The translations under genes were made by a program, and so were the position numbers. From a virus: 51,728 bases of DNA. The stretch covers positions 1 to 51,728 of IMG/VR virus record IMGVR_UViG_3300030329_002067; one strand, given 5' to 3'. The notes beneath the pieces were generated by a model. The model saw only the letters and a list, made by a program, of their open reading frames with translations, searched no databases and was not told the origin of the DNA. This document shows, one piece after another, positions 21,620 through 29,825 of the stretch (positions are counted from its first letter, which is position 1; each line of letters starts with the position of its first letter).

Positions 21620-22807
21620 ATGAGTATCGAAAGACACATTATTAGAACACCGCTAAAGGAGCGTTATGGCGCACCACCTTTCAGCATACTCGATGCCCGA
21701 CAGGGTTATTGGCAGGACCGAAAGCGTTGGTGGACCCGTAAAGGCATCCGGTCTGAATTAGGCAGGGGCGAGGCACTTATCGCTATGTCTAAGTCGAACA
21801 TGAAGTATATGTTCGGTAAAAAAGAGTATGATGTTGACCAATTACAGAAGGAGGGTATTCTTCTAAGTGATGAGGAAGTGGCTACCGGTGGTGATTCAAA
21901 AGGGAGTGCTAAGACATTCGCTATTGGAGATAAAGCAACATGGAATGCTGAACAAGAAGCAAAGAAAGACTTAAGAGCAATTCCGGGAGGCGGGACAGGT
22001 AAAAATAGTGCTTGGCTCCATAAGAAAGAAGATGGTTCGATGGGCGCGGCTCTTCAAGATGAAGATGCTTTCAAGAATAGAGCAACCGGCACTTCGATAT
22101 TTGACCCTGTGCTAACTGAGTTAATGTATGATTGGTTTTGTCCCGATAATGGTAGCATTCTTGACCCGTTCTGTGGTGGTTCAGTTAGGGGGATAGTAGC
22201 GGCTCATGGTAATCATCAGTATGCAGGTATGGAGTTGCGTTCTGACCAAGTACAGGCTAATAGGATTCAAGGATTAGAGATTTTAGGTAATACAGACTAT
22301 CCTATGCCTAATTGGGTTGTTGGAGATGCTTTAGACATTCAAGAAAAGATTGGAGACAAATGGGATATGATTTTCTCATGCCCCCCGTATGGTGACCTTG
22401 AGGTATATTCAGAAGATGATAGGGACTTATCCACTATGGAACATCATGAGTTTCTCGATACATACCGCACCATCATTCAGCGTTCTGTTGAAATGCTCAA
22501 GGATAATAGATTTGCAGTATTCGTTGTTGGAGATTTTAGAAATGAAGATGGCTTCTATCGTAATTTTGTTAGCGACACTATTGACGCATTCCAATCAGCA
22601 GGTGCTACACTATACAACGAGTGTATTCTAATAACCGTTGCAGGTAGCCTTCCAATTAGAGTCCATAAACAATTTGCTAACAACCGCAAACTCGGTAAAA
22701 CACATCAGAATGTGCTTATCTTTTTCAAGGGCGACCCAAAGACTATACAGGATGAGTTCCGTTATCTTGATGTTGAAGATAAGACTGAGGATGTCGAATG
22801 GCTTTAG
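21620..22807 (+). CDS. DNA amino-methyltransferase (N6-adenine or N4-cytosine), ending VEWL (395 aa)
   Basis: It transfers methyl groups from SAM to DNA bases. SAM-binding motif I is ILDPFCGGSVRG (about 178) and the catalytic motif IV is SCPPY (about 252), so motif I precedes IV. The N terminus (PPFSILDARQGYWQDRKRWW, then KGIRSELGR) is typical of phage-encoded orphan methylases. No restriction enzyme is adjacent. It ends DVEWL, like the polymerase and the downstream GNAT-like protein it overlaps by ten bases. Probable roles are protection from host restriction and possibly post-replicative marking. Confidence 0.85.
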   Translation: MSIERHIIRTPLKERYGAPPFSILDARQGYWQDRKRWWTRKGIRSELGRGEALIAMSKSNMKYMFGKKEYDVDQLQKEGILLSDEEVATGGDSKGSAKTFAIGDKATWNAEQEAKKDLRAIPGGGTGKNSAWLHKKEDGSMGAALQDEDAFKNRATGTSIFDPVLTELMYDWFCPDNGSILDPFCGGSVRGIVAAHGNHQYAGMELRSDQVQANRIQGLEILGNTDYPMPNWVVGDALDIQEKIGDKWDMIFSCPPYGDLEVYSEDDRDLSTMEHHEFLDTYRTIIQRSVEMLKDNRFAVFVVGDFRNEDGFYRNFVSDTIDAFQSAGATLYNECILITVAGSLPIRVHKQFANNRKLGKTHQNVLIFFKGDPKTIQDEFRYLDVEDKTEDVEWL

Positions 22808-23760
22808 ACTTTAGCGAGTTCGTGCCTTTAACAATAGATAATTACAGAGCCTTTAGGAATGGGCTTTATCGTGCCTACCGGCATCCACGATACTATCAAT
22901 CCCCGCTTAGGTTAATGCACCAACCCCATGTGTTCAAGGTAGGGTATGTTGATGATGACTTGGTCGTTCTGAAAGACAGACAAATAATGGGAACACAGGT
23001 TCTCTATTCTATACTGCCCCCTAATAATTGGGAGGTTATAGAACGATTAACAGAAGGAGGTGTTCCCTGTTTTCTAAGTGATGAAGATGTATTCAACGCT
23101 CCTAAGAAACACGGTCTTATTCCTGTGAAAGACAACATAGAGTATGTCTATCATCTTTCTGCTTTCTCAGATAGATACGGGGTGAATAAGAATCAACTTA
23201 GAAGGCCATGTAATAAGGCTGAGTCGCTTCGCGAGTCGGGCGCGATTACTATTGAAGCGCATTGGGGCAATGTTCCCTATGAAACGCTTGAATCATGTAA
23301 TACTTTGACCGCCAAATGGTTAGGGCAGAGGAATAAGAAAGCATGGAAACCTAACTTCTTTATTGACTCGTTCAATGCTTATTCTAAATTAGAAACTTCT
23401 CTTCTTCTGACTGTTATGCAGGGGGATAGATGCTTAGGCTACCACCTATCACATAGGGTATGTAATGGTTTAATCTATGATGTGGCCTGTAAAGATTATG
23501 AGGACACACCGATTAAGGATATGACCCCTGTCCTTCTTCACTATGCTTCTAAGGCGTGGGCTGAGAAATACCCTTCGCAGGTTGAATACACAAGGGTTAA
23601 TAGAGGAGCGGCAGTTAGGGGTGCTTCGAGTAAAACTGCTAAGGACAAACTAAGACCGCTATTGAAGAATCAGATATACAAGACAGTTCCTCCTATCAAA
23701 ATGACTAAAGAATTGAAATCATCATACTTTGAAGTAAAGCGTAATGTCGAGTGGTTATAG
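22798..23760 (+). CDS. GNAT-fold-like protein, possible base or lipid acyl/aminoacyl transferase (320 aa)
   Basis: It overlaps the methyltransferase gene by ten bases and also ends in VEWL. The pattern of an N-terminal substrate segment and a C-terminal half with RCLGYHLSHRVCNGLIYDVACKDYED and MTPVLLHYASKAWAEKY resembles double-GNAT or LPG-synthase-type (DUF2156-like) acyltransferases. Phage GNAT-fold enzymes such as Mom modify DNA bases, and the coupling to a DNA methyltransferase makes a DNA-modification role attractive. Fold assignment is by eye and tentative. Confidence 0.55.
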   Translation: MALDFSEFVPLTIDNYRAFRNGLYRAYRHPRYYQSPLRLMHQPHVFKVGYVDDDLVVLKDRQIMGTQVLYSILPPNNWEVIERLTEGGVPCFLSDEDVFNAPKKHGLIPVKDNIEYVYHLSAFSDRYGVNKNQLRRPCNKAESLRESGAITIEAHWGNVPYETLESCNTLTAKWLGQRNKKAWKPNFFIDSFNAYSKLETSLLLTVMQGDRCLGYHLSHRVCNGLIYDVACKDYEDTPIKDMTPVLLHYASKAWAEKYPSQVEYTRVNRGAAVRGASSKTAKDKLRPLLKNQIYKTVPPIKMTKELKSSYFEVKRNVEWL

Positions 23761-23766
23761 CAAAGC

Positions 23767-23774
23767 CTTATAAG
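23767..23774 (+). promoter_or_regulatory. TATA box (CTTATAAG) before the 23828 operon
   Basis: CTTATAAGTAATGCC at 23767-23781. The start would fall near GTAGTAAG at 23796, giving a leader of about 30 bases with GAAGG before ATG 23828. Confidence 0.7.
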
Positions 23775-23827
23775 TAATGCCTTTGTCGGGTAATAGTAGT
23801 AAGCCCATAGGCAGAAGGCCATAACAA

Positions 23828-24124
23828 ATGAAACTTAGTTTAGTAATAGAGACAGAAGAAGAAACGACAACAGTTCCGATAGAACCGAATGCGCGAGTAA
23901 TCATAGATGGAGTGTACTATGTTCTATCTACCGGTATCGCTATGCGAAACCCCACCGGACATAAGCCATATAGAGATAAGAATTGGCTAAACGCTATGTA
24001 TGTTGATGAAGAACTCACTTTGAAAGAAATAGCCGACGGTTGTGGCGTAAGCCCAATGACTATCAATCAGTGGCTCTTCAAGCACAAGATACCAAGCCGA
24101 CCAAGAGGGAGGCGTAAGGAGTGA
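23828..24124 (+). CDS. Helix-turn-helix protein (98 aa)
   Basis: The C-terminal half carries a clear HTH (LTLKEIADGCGVSPMTINQWLFKHKIP) followed by a basic tail; the N-terminal part is a small beta domain. It is a likely DNA-binding regulator or a site-recognition factor. It overlaps the deoxyribosyltransferase-like gene by four bases, which might place it in the same modification function. Confidence 0.75.
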   Translation: MKLSLVIETEEETTTVPIEPNARVIIDGVYYVLSTGIAMRNPTGHKPYRDKNWLNAMYVDEELTLKEIADGCGVSPMTINQWLFKHKIPSRPRGRRKE

Positions 24125-24624
24125 GCGTCACATTTTATTTATGTGGACCGATACTTAGTGAAGATGAAAGGTGGCGTTCCCTTCAATGGCGAGAAACCGC
24201 CTATGATATTCTATCATCAAGAGGCTTCAATGTTTTCAACCCTATGGTAAGTGAGGAATATGGGAATGTTTATTATGATGAGCAATTTAAGGAATTGATT
24301 GTTCCACGAGATAAACTAATGATAGACCGTTCAGATGTAGTAATTGTGAATTGGATTCCTAAAGAAATGAGTATAGGGACTTGCATGGAAGTCATGTATG
24401 CTCATCAAAAGGGGAAGAAGGTAATATGGTTCGCAGAAGACCAACCACTTGCTCTTGAACTTGAAGAAAATCCTTGGGTCATAGCACACAATGATTGGGA
24501 GTTTGTTAGACCGTTTGATGCCGACTGTATTAGAGATATAGCAGATTGGTTTTCGTGCTTCAAGAATAAACCTATGGTCAAGTTTTTGAATACTGAACAC
24601 AGTCGTCCTCGTGATATGTGTTAA
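24121..24624 (+). CDS. Nucleoside 2-deoxyribosyltransferase-like protein (167 aa)
   Basis: The pattern YLCGPI near the start, WRETAYDILSSRGFNVFNP, then RSDVVIVNWIPKEMSIGTCMEVMYAHQKGKKVI is the layout of the nucleoside 2-deoxyribosyltransferase and related DUF4406-type family: a Rossmann-like fold, an Asp that follows the second strand, and a glutamate in GTxxE. Such enzymes cut or exchange N-glycosidic bonds of nucleosides, and relatives occur in phage nucleotide or modified-base pathways. The start is GTG, coupled to the HTH gene. Confidence 0.7.
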   Translation: MSVTFYLCGPILSEDERWRSLQWRETAYDILSSRGFNVFNPMVSEEYGNVYYDEQFKELIVPRDKLMIDRSDVVIVNWIPKEMSIGTCMEVMYAHQKGKKVIWFAEDQPLALELEENPWVIAHNDWEFVRPFDADCIRDIADWFSCFKNKPMVKFLNTEHSRPRDMC

Positions 24625-24625
24625 T

Positions 24626-24633
24626 CTTATAAG
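24626..24633 (+). promoter_or_regulatory. TATA box (CTTATAAG) of the DNA polymerase gene
   Basis: CTTATAAG begins 29 bases before the GTG at 24655; no ribosome site is present, so the polymerase message is expected to be leaderless. Confidence 0.7.
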
Positions 24634-24654
24634 CAACAACGCTTACGCCCCTAT

Positions 24655-26856
24655 GTGATAGTGGATAGCATAGGTTCGAGACGCATAGCAGTTAGGTATC
24701 GTGACCCGATTACACTTGACCGCAAACAAGATATTATAGACGACATATATCCTTATGCTTTTCTTCGTGAAGAAGAGGCAGATTTAGTTAAGGCCGTTAA
24801 GAAAGAAGAGGGCTTCAAAGGTGCTTATGGGGAACGATTGACTAAGGTTACTCTAAGGGACCCATTTGAAGTTAGCGATTTAAGAAATAAGTTTTCTCAG
24901 ACATGGGAAGCACAAATACCTTTCACTAATAGAGCCTTAATTGATAGTGGAAAACATTACGACTTTTACAAGCACCGTGTTTGGTATGTTGACCTTGAAT
25001 GGAATGATAGGGAAGAGGTAACTGTTGCGACTGTGTATGATAATTACATGGGGAAATACCTAACATGGTTTGTATCGCCTCCCGGTCAAAACCACCCACC
25101 ATTAGTCAGACAGTTAGGAGATAGAGTATTCAACCCACCGCTAAAGTCATTCAAGACCGAAAAGGAATTACTCGATGATTTCTTTCATGTGATGATGAAG
25201 AAGGACCCCGATGTATTGACCGGTTGGTTCTTCATGGGTGCTGATATGAAGGTCTTATTTGATGCGTGCAAGAGACACAATTGGAATGCAGGTAAGCGTA
25301 TGAGCCCTCATGGTTCTGTTCGCTATCAGTTTGACGACTATTCACAATGTATCAAGGGCAGAATTACTATTGACCTTATGACTGTATTTTGCAGGTTATG
25401 GCGTGTGAAGAACGGACAACTACCGGGTCAAAGTCTGAAAGATGTATCGCAGTTTGTTTTGCAGAATGACGAAAAGTTTGACCTTGAAGATGGTCACGAT
25501 ACTTATTACACGGACTTAGGTAGATACATAGACTATAACATACAAGATGTCGCTTTGTTGCCTAAATTGGATAAGATGCTTAATTGTATCGACCACTTTC
25601 TTAATCTTCAACATATTGTGCAATGTGATTTCATTACCACTCCTTGGGTCACAAGATTAGCAACCGTCCTTCTGTTAAGAGATGAAGAGTTTGATAGAAG
25701 GATTCCAACTAAGCCCCAATTCCCTTATGAGGATTATCAAGGTGCAGATATACAGGAAGCGGTAGCAGGTTTGTATGAAAGCGTCGCCATTATGGATATA
25801 CGAGCAATGTATCATAGTAATGTGGTTAAGTATAACATATCATGGGAGACTATTCTTAACGAACAGGAGGGGATATTTGATACAGATGCCCCAACGGGCG
25901 CATTAGGTCGTGCTATGAACCTACTTACCGACTTAAGAAATGAATACAAGGCTAATATGAAGGCTTCGACAACCAAAGAAGAAAAGGTTAAGTGGGATTC
26001 GGCTCAATACGCCACGAAGTCATTAGTTGCATCCCTTTATGGAGTGTGTGGTGATAGCCGATTCGGTATGTATCACCCTGCGGTAGCGGCGGCGATTACT
26101 CGCACATCAAGAAATACGCTTGGTGAATTACGAGACAAGTGTATAGAATGGGGTTGTGATGTTATCTATGGTCATACTGATTCAGTTTTCGTATGTGTTG
26201 AATCCCCAGAGGCCGGTATGGAAATGATGAATTGGATTAATGAAGAAATGGCTCCGATAGAAACTGAGTTTGAAAAGTATTGTGAGCGTATGTTGCTTAA
26301 GGCTAAGAATAGATACGCAGGCAAGGTCACATGGACTGATGGTTCTTATCACGAACCCGACTATTATGTGAAGGGGATTGAATCTAAACAAGCACGAATG
26401 CCTCAGGTAATGAAGGACGCTATGAATACTACAATAAACTCTATGCTTGATGGTAAATCTGAACAATGGGTCAATGATAGACTAACTAATCTTATCCACG
26501 ATATGGTCGATGGTAAAGTATCATTAGACGACTTGAAGATGAAAGGTAAATTGAAGAAGGACCTAAAAGATTATAGGACCATAGCAGGTTCGGCGGCTGG
26601 AGCAATGTGGGCTAATACCCACTTAGGAAAAGAATATCGCAAGGGCTCTTACTTTTGGGTGCTTCTCGATAATACCGGCAGGTTTATAGCATTTGACTCT
26701 ATCGCAGAACTACCTAAGACAGTTGCGATAGGGTATGAGGTGATGATTCAACGATACATAATAGAAAAGGTCAAACCTTTTTATGAAATAGCATCGTGGG
26801 AAATGAGCCAATTGCATGACGCAATGAAAGGAAGGAAAACAGTAGAGTGGTTATAA
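24655..26856 (+). CDS. polB: Family B DNA polymerase with 3'-5' exonuclease (733 aa)
   Basis: It copies the viral genome. Exonuclease motif I is YVDLEW (about 110), a motif II region is GWFFMGADMKVLFD (about 189), and motif III is YIDYNIQDVALL (about 291). Polymerase motif A is MDIRAMYHSN (about 379), motif B KSLVASLYGVCG (about 454) and motif C IYGHTDS (about 503), which has His where the family usually has the first Asp of DTD. The C terminus is TVEWL; archaeal PolB enzymes often end with a clamp-binding motif containing a WL pair, so this tail may bind the viral PCNA. Leaderless GTG start. Confidence 0.95.
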   Translation: MIVDSIGSRRIAVRYRDPITLDRKQDIIDDIYPYAFLREEEADLVKAVKKEEGFKGAYGERLTKVTLRDPFEVSDLRNKFSQTWEAQIPFTNRALIDSGKHYDFYKHRVWYVDLEWNDREEVTVATVYDNYMGKYLTWFVSPPGQNHPPLVRQLGDRVFNPPLKSFKTEKELLDDFFHVMMKKDPDVLTGWFFMGADMKVLFDACKRHNWNAGKRMSPHGSVRYQFDDYSQCIKGRITIDLMTVFCRLWRVKNGQLPGQSLKDVSQFVLQNDEKFDLEDGHDTYYTDLGRYIDYNIQDVALLPKLDKMLNCIDHFLNLQHIVQCDFITTPWVTRLATVLLLRDEEFDRRIPTKPQFPYEDYQGADIQEAVAGLYESVAIMDIRAMYHSNVVKYNISWETILNEQEGIFDTDAPTGALGRAMNLLTDLRNEYKANMKASTTKEEKVKWDSAQYATKSLVASLYGVCGDSRFGMYHPAVAAAITRTSRNTLGELRDKCIEWGCDVIYGHTDSVFVCVESPEAGMEMMNWINEEMAPIETEFEKYCERMLLKAKNRYAGKVTWTDGSYHEPDYYVKGIESKQARMPQVMKDAMNTTINSMLDGKSEQWVNDRLTNLIHDMVDGKVSLDDLKMKGKLKKDLKDYRTIAGSAAGAMWANTHLGKEYRKGSYFWVLLDNTGRFIAFDSIAELPKTVAIGYEVMIQRYIIEKVKPFYEIASWEMSQLHDAMKGRKTVEWL

Positions 26857-27227
26857 TGAAAGGACAGAGAACAGGCAGAAAACCTACCGTAAAGCAGGTA
26901 ATGAGGCAAGACCTTAAAGAAATGCAAGAAAAGGTCACATTGATAGAAGAAAAGCACAATCAGTTAGTGAGTGTGTTCATTGATTTCAGCAGACACGCTG
27001 AAAATATGACGACACTTTTGCATCTTCATCTATTAGATGCCGGTCTTGCAACCAAAGAGGAATGTTCGGGTTGCGGAATGGCCGTAATCTATCCCCATAA
27101 GTTTGAGGATATACAAGCGCACCCCGTATGTCCTAATAGAATAGACCCAGAAGGTAATGAAGTGGCCGAGTGTATGACGGGCTTTGACCACATCGAAAAC
27201 CCTTTCTTATCAAACGAGGAAGAATAA
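26856..27227 (+). CDS. Coiled-coil protein with zinc site (123 aa)
   Basis: The ATG shares a base with the polymerase stop (TAATG). A basic N terminus is followed by a coiled coil (QDLKEMQEKVTLIEEKHNQLVSV) and a C-terminal CSGCG with further Cys (CPNR, CMTG). It may accompany the polymerase as an oligomeric adaptor. No family recognised. Confidence 0.7.
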   Translation: MKGQRTGRKPTVKQVMRQDLKEMQEKVTLIEEKHNQLVSVFIDFSRHAENMTTLLHLHLLDAGLATKEECSGCGMAVIYPHKFEDIQAHPVCPNRIDPEGNEVAECMTGFDHIENPFLSNEEE

Positions 27228-27264
27228 ACCTAAACTAAGTCGTGGTTGTTATAGTCTCGAAGAT

Positions 27265-27516
27265 ATGGGACTTGACTTACAGGTATTCAAAGAGTATTTA
27301 ATTGAAGGTAAAGAAGTCGAGTCATGTTATATGGAAAACCACTCTGGTGATGAAAGGACCGGCTTCTGTATAGACATAACCCACAAGGGAATATCAAACT
27401 ATTCCGAGATGGATTGGGTAGGGCTTGGTGTGTCGGGAATGATGACCGTTATGACGCTATACTTCATGCTTCTATATTTCATAAATAGATATTCCACTCG
27501 CAAGGCTTATAAGTAA
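27265..27516 (+). CDS. Small membrane protein (83 aa)
   Basis: The N-terminal 50 residues are polar and acidic with two cysteines. A single C-terminal membrane segment (GMMTVMTLYFMLLYFI) with a basic end suggests an N-out or tail-anchored protein. ATG 27265 is chosen; an upstream TTG at 27184 would overlap the previous gene. Function unknown. Confidence 0.55.
   Translation: MGLDLQVFKEYLIEGKEVESCYMENHSGDERTGFCIDITHKGISNYSEMDWVGLGVSGMMTVMTLYFMLLYFINRYSTRKAYK
27506..27513 (+). promoter_or_regulatory. TATA box (CTTATAAG) of the Cas4-like gene
   Basis: CTTATAAGTAATGC starts 29 bases before ATG 27535 and overlaps the end of the upstream gene. A leaderless message is predicted. Confidence 0.7.
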
Positions 27517-27534
27517 TGCTATGTCTGCCTAATC

Positions 27535-28455
27535 ATGGAGTCATCATACAACCCCTATGAATGTATCGGGGACACTAAACTCCGCGTTAGCAAGTCATCC
27601 TTTATGTCCGCTCGACAATGCCCCCGCAGGTATTGGTGGAATAAGGTAGCCCTACCAGATGTTCGTATGCCGGAAACTGAGTTCCAGATTAAGGGAACGA
27701 TAGTGCATAAGGGTGTCGAAGATTTGTATAACACAGATAACTCAATAATCAAAGACCTCTATAAGGTAGATAGGGGCGAATTACTACTTGAAGAAACACA
27801 TATACGAGCCTTGTTGCCCGTAGCAACAGAGTATGACGACTGTTTTGACGAAATCGCAGTTATGGAGACACAACGCTTGGCTTCATGGGGTCCCGACTTC
27901 TTCCTTCCCATTGAGGCAGAAATGAAGAAAACAGTATATGACCCCGAACATGATGTTGTTATGGTTGGTATGTGGGATGGTCTTATGAAACACCCCGATG
28001 GTGGTCTATGTATAATGGAATTGAAAACAGGTGACCTAAGCACAGGTAAATTAAGCAGAGTGCGAAGGGAATTATGCTTCTATACTCGTATGCTTAGACT
28101 ATTAGGTTATGAGCAAAAGTATGGGCCGGTGACTCACATGATGTTGATTTCCTCAGATTGCACAAACCATAAGACCGCCACAACATTAATGTCGAGTAAA
28201 AGAAAAGAAGTATTCTTAGGTGATGAAAAGGGTATTACTGTGATAGAGAAATTAGGAAAGCGAAGTCATACTGCATTCGAGAAAGACTACGCAAGGACTA
28301 TTGAAACTATCCGGTCATTAACATGGAAGCCTAATTGGAGCGAATACTTCTGCGCTAACTATTGCGACTTCTATCTATCATGTGATGAAGAATTACATGG
28401 AGAAGGTGAAAACCCAACGCTCGGACCTGATTACTATGTGGAGCAAAGAACATGA
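27535..28455 (+). CDS. Cas4/RecB-like PD-(D/E)XK nuclease with Fe-S cluster cysteines (306 aa)
   Basis: A nuclease that trims DNA ends in recombination or replication. Visible are SKSSFMSARQCPRRYWW (first cluster cysteine near 28), KGTIVHKGVEDLY (conserved His), GMWDGLMK (catalytic Asp near 148), MELKTGD (Glu-x-Lys near 161) and CANYCDFYLSC (three cysteines near 272-282). Four cysteines in this arrangement bind a 4Fe-4S cluster in Cas4, AddB and Dna2-type enzymes. No CRISPR array is present, so this is a viral replication/recombination nuclease and not an adaptation protein. Confidence 0.87.
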   Translation: MESSYNPYECIGDTKLRVSKSSFMSARQCPRRYWWNKVALPDVRMPETEFQIKGTIVHKGVEDLYNTDNSIIKDLYKVDRGELLLEETHIRALLPVATEYDDCFDEIAVMETQRLASWGPDFFLPIEAEMKKTVYDPEHDVVMVGMWDGLMKHPDGGLCIMELKTGDLSTGKLSRVRRELCFYTRMLRLLGYEQKYGPVTHMMLISSDCTNHKTATTLMSSKRKEVFLGDEKGITVIEKLGKRSHTAFEKDYARTIETIRSLTWKPNWSEYFCANYCDFYLSCDEELHGEGENPTLGPDYYVEQRT

Positions 28456-28634
28456 CCGATAGCACAGTAAGGGAAGTCTGCGAGGCTTGCGGAAAAGAGA
28501 CTTGGTGGAACATTAGTAATGTCTTTTCAGTAGCAATGCAAGAAGGCAAACCTTTATCCCCTTCTTTAGTTAGGGTTTGTTCAGAATGCGGGGCGGTTGA
28601 AGGATATGACGGACCTACTAACCTTTCCTCGTGA
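28452..28634 (+). CDS. Small zinc-ribbon protein (60 aa)
   Basis: CEACGKETWW and CSECGAVEG form a regular zinc ribbon. It is coupled by ATGA to the nuclease gene and overlaps the primase gene by 29 bases. It could be a small subunit that helps primase or nuclease bind DNA; no direct evidence. Confidence 0.65.
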   Translation: MTDSTVREVCEACGKETWWNISNVFSVAMQEGKPLSPSLVRVCSECGAVEGYDGPTNLSS

Positions 28635-29622
28635 AATCGGGCTTAAGAGACAAGTATGCAATTCACGCCTTGACTTCAAGGAGTATATCCGTAAGTTAAA
28701 TGGTAAGGCTGACCTTTACACAAGCCTATATGGGTTCAGAGATATCAACGATAAAGACAATACCGCCATTATGGATAGAGCATGGTGGGACTTTGATGCT
28801 AACGACCGATACACAATAGAACAAGTCAAAGACGATGTGGCGACACTTCTTACACGATTAGAAGGAGATGTTCGCTTGGTTGCAACCGGAAGAGGTTTTC
28901 ACATACACCAACTGTTCAACACCGCTGTCGATTCCCGAACATGGAGGCATACCATTGACCGCTATCAAAGAAAGATGGCCGAAGGGCTCCCAACATTAGA
29001 TGGGGTGGGTTATCCCCGAAAACTATGTCGAATACCGCACACCTATAACGCTAAAAGGGGGCGTTTTGCGGTAATGGTGGATGCAAATACTTTCAAGACG
29101 ACTCCACACGCGACTCCTATCCCAAATAGGCCGAAAGAATCACCCGTTGCACACCTTCACCCTTACTGGGGAGAAGCACGCCAACACAAGGGTGAGTTTT
29201 GTATTCAATTATGGGCGGCGGAAAATCCTGTCGAACTTATGGGGGATTGGAATGTTCAACAAGTGACCGTGATTGAAGGAACACAAGAGGCTATTCCTAT
29301 GATACCCTGTTTGCAACGAGAAATAGAAGTATCGAATCCCCCACACCACATACGCGTCGCATTAGCACAACATTTATTTGAGCATCTTCGCAACTTTGCT
29401 GAGCCAACTGCCCTGACCGCTGAACAGAAAGAGAGAATGATTGATATTGCGGTTGCATTTATTCAAAATCTCGACTGGCAAGACTATAACGAACAGGTCA
29501 CACGGAAAGCACTAAATACTCTTGTGTCCTACGGACGGTCTACTTCTTGCGCGTGGTTTTGCAAGAGGGGCTTATGCCCTGCACCATGTTGGAGAGATGA
29601 CGGAACAAGACGAGAGTTTTAG
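28606..29622 (+). CDS. priS: Archaeo-eukaryotic primase, small-subunit type (338 aa)
   Basis: It makes primers for the polymerase. The catalytic motif WWDFDAND (about 61) gives the metal-binding Asp pair, and VATGRGFHIHQLF (about 94) the second motif with nucleotide-binding His. KLCRIPHTYNAKRGRF matches the third region. A Cys-rich end (CAWFCKRGLCPAPC) could bind zinc or help template binding. ATG 28606 is preferred over a TTG nine bases earlier. No large subunit (PriL) is seen, so it may act alone, as in other viral AEPs. Confidence 0.85.
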   Translation: MTDLLTFPREIGLKRQVCNSRLDFKEYIRKLNGKADLYTSLYGFRDINDKDNTAIMDRAWWDFDANDRYTIEQVKDDVATLLTRLEGDVRLVATGRGFHIHQLFNTAVDSRTWRHTIDRYQRKMAEGLPTLDGVGYPRKLCRIPHTYNAKRGRFAVMVDANTFKTTPHATPIPNRPKESPVAHLHPYWGEARQHKGEFCIQLWAAENPVELMGDWNVQQVTVIEGTQEAIPMIPCLQREIEVSNPPHHIRVALAQHLFEHLRNFAEPTALTAEQKERMIDIAVAFIQNLDWQDYNEQVTRKALNTLVSYGRSTSCAWFCKRGLCPAPCWRDDGTRREF

Positions 29623-29788
29623 AAAGCATTTTTATAGGTCGTGTTCTCCTATAAGGGTTGTGCATCAAGACCCGTGTTATCGGTGTGGTCACACCTTCGT
29701 TATGCCTATTCATGGCTCGAAAAAGTGTCTGACTTGCTTTATTGTAGTAGACTCTTGTTCAGAAGGTGCTCCATCATACCTAAATTAA
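29597..29788 (+). CDS. Small zinc-binding protein (63 aa)
   Basis: It overlaps the end of the primase gene by 26 bases; GGAGAG lies before ATG 29597. CYRCGHTF and CLTCF form a zinc ribbon after a short helical N terminus. Role unknown; possibly a primase partner by position. Confidence 0.6.
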   Translation: MTEQDESFRKHFYRSCSPIRVVHQDPCYRCGHTFVMPIHGSKKCLTCFIVVDSCSEGAPSYLN

Positions 29789-29796
29789 ACGATAGT

Positions 29797-29804
29797 GTTA
29801 TAAG
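29797..29804 (+). promoter_or_regulatory. TATA box (TTATAAG) of the ERCC4-type nuclease gene
   Basis: GTTATAAG lies about 28-29 bases before ATG 29826 and after the upstream stop. A leaderless start is predicted. Confidence 0.65.
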
Positions 29805-29825
29805 CAGTCGCCGCTACCCATATTT

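Noticed and set aside
26842-26862. GAGTGGTTATA at gene ends as a DNA-level promoter instead of a protein ending
   Set aside because: No start codon lies 28-30 bases downstream of most copies, and the methyltransferase copy uses GAATGGCTTTA, keeping Glu-Trp-Leu but losing the TATA-like text.
27535-28455. Cas4-like gene as evidence of a CRISPR-Cas locus
   Set aside because: No Cas1, Cas2, effector or array is present; Cas4-like nucleases are common in archaeal virus replication modules.
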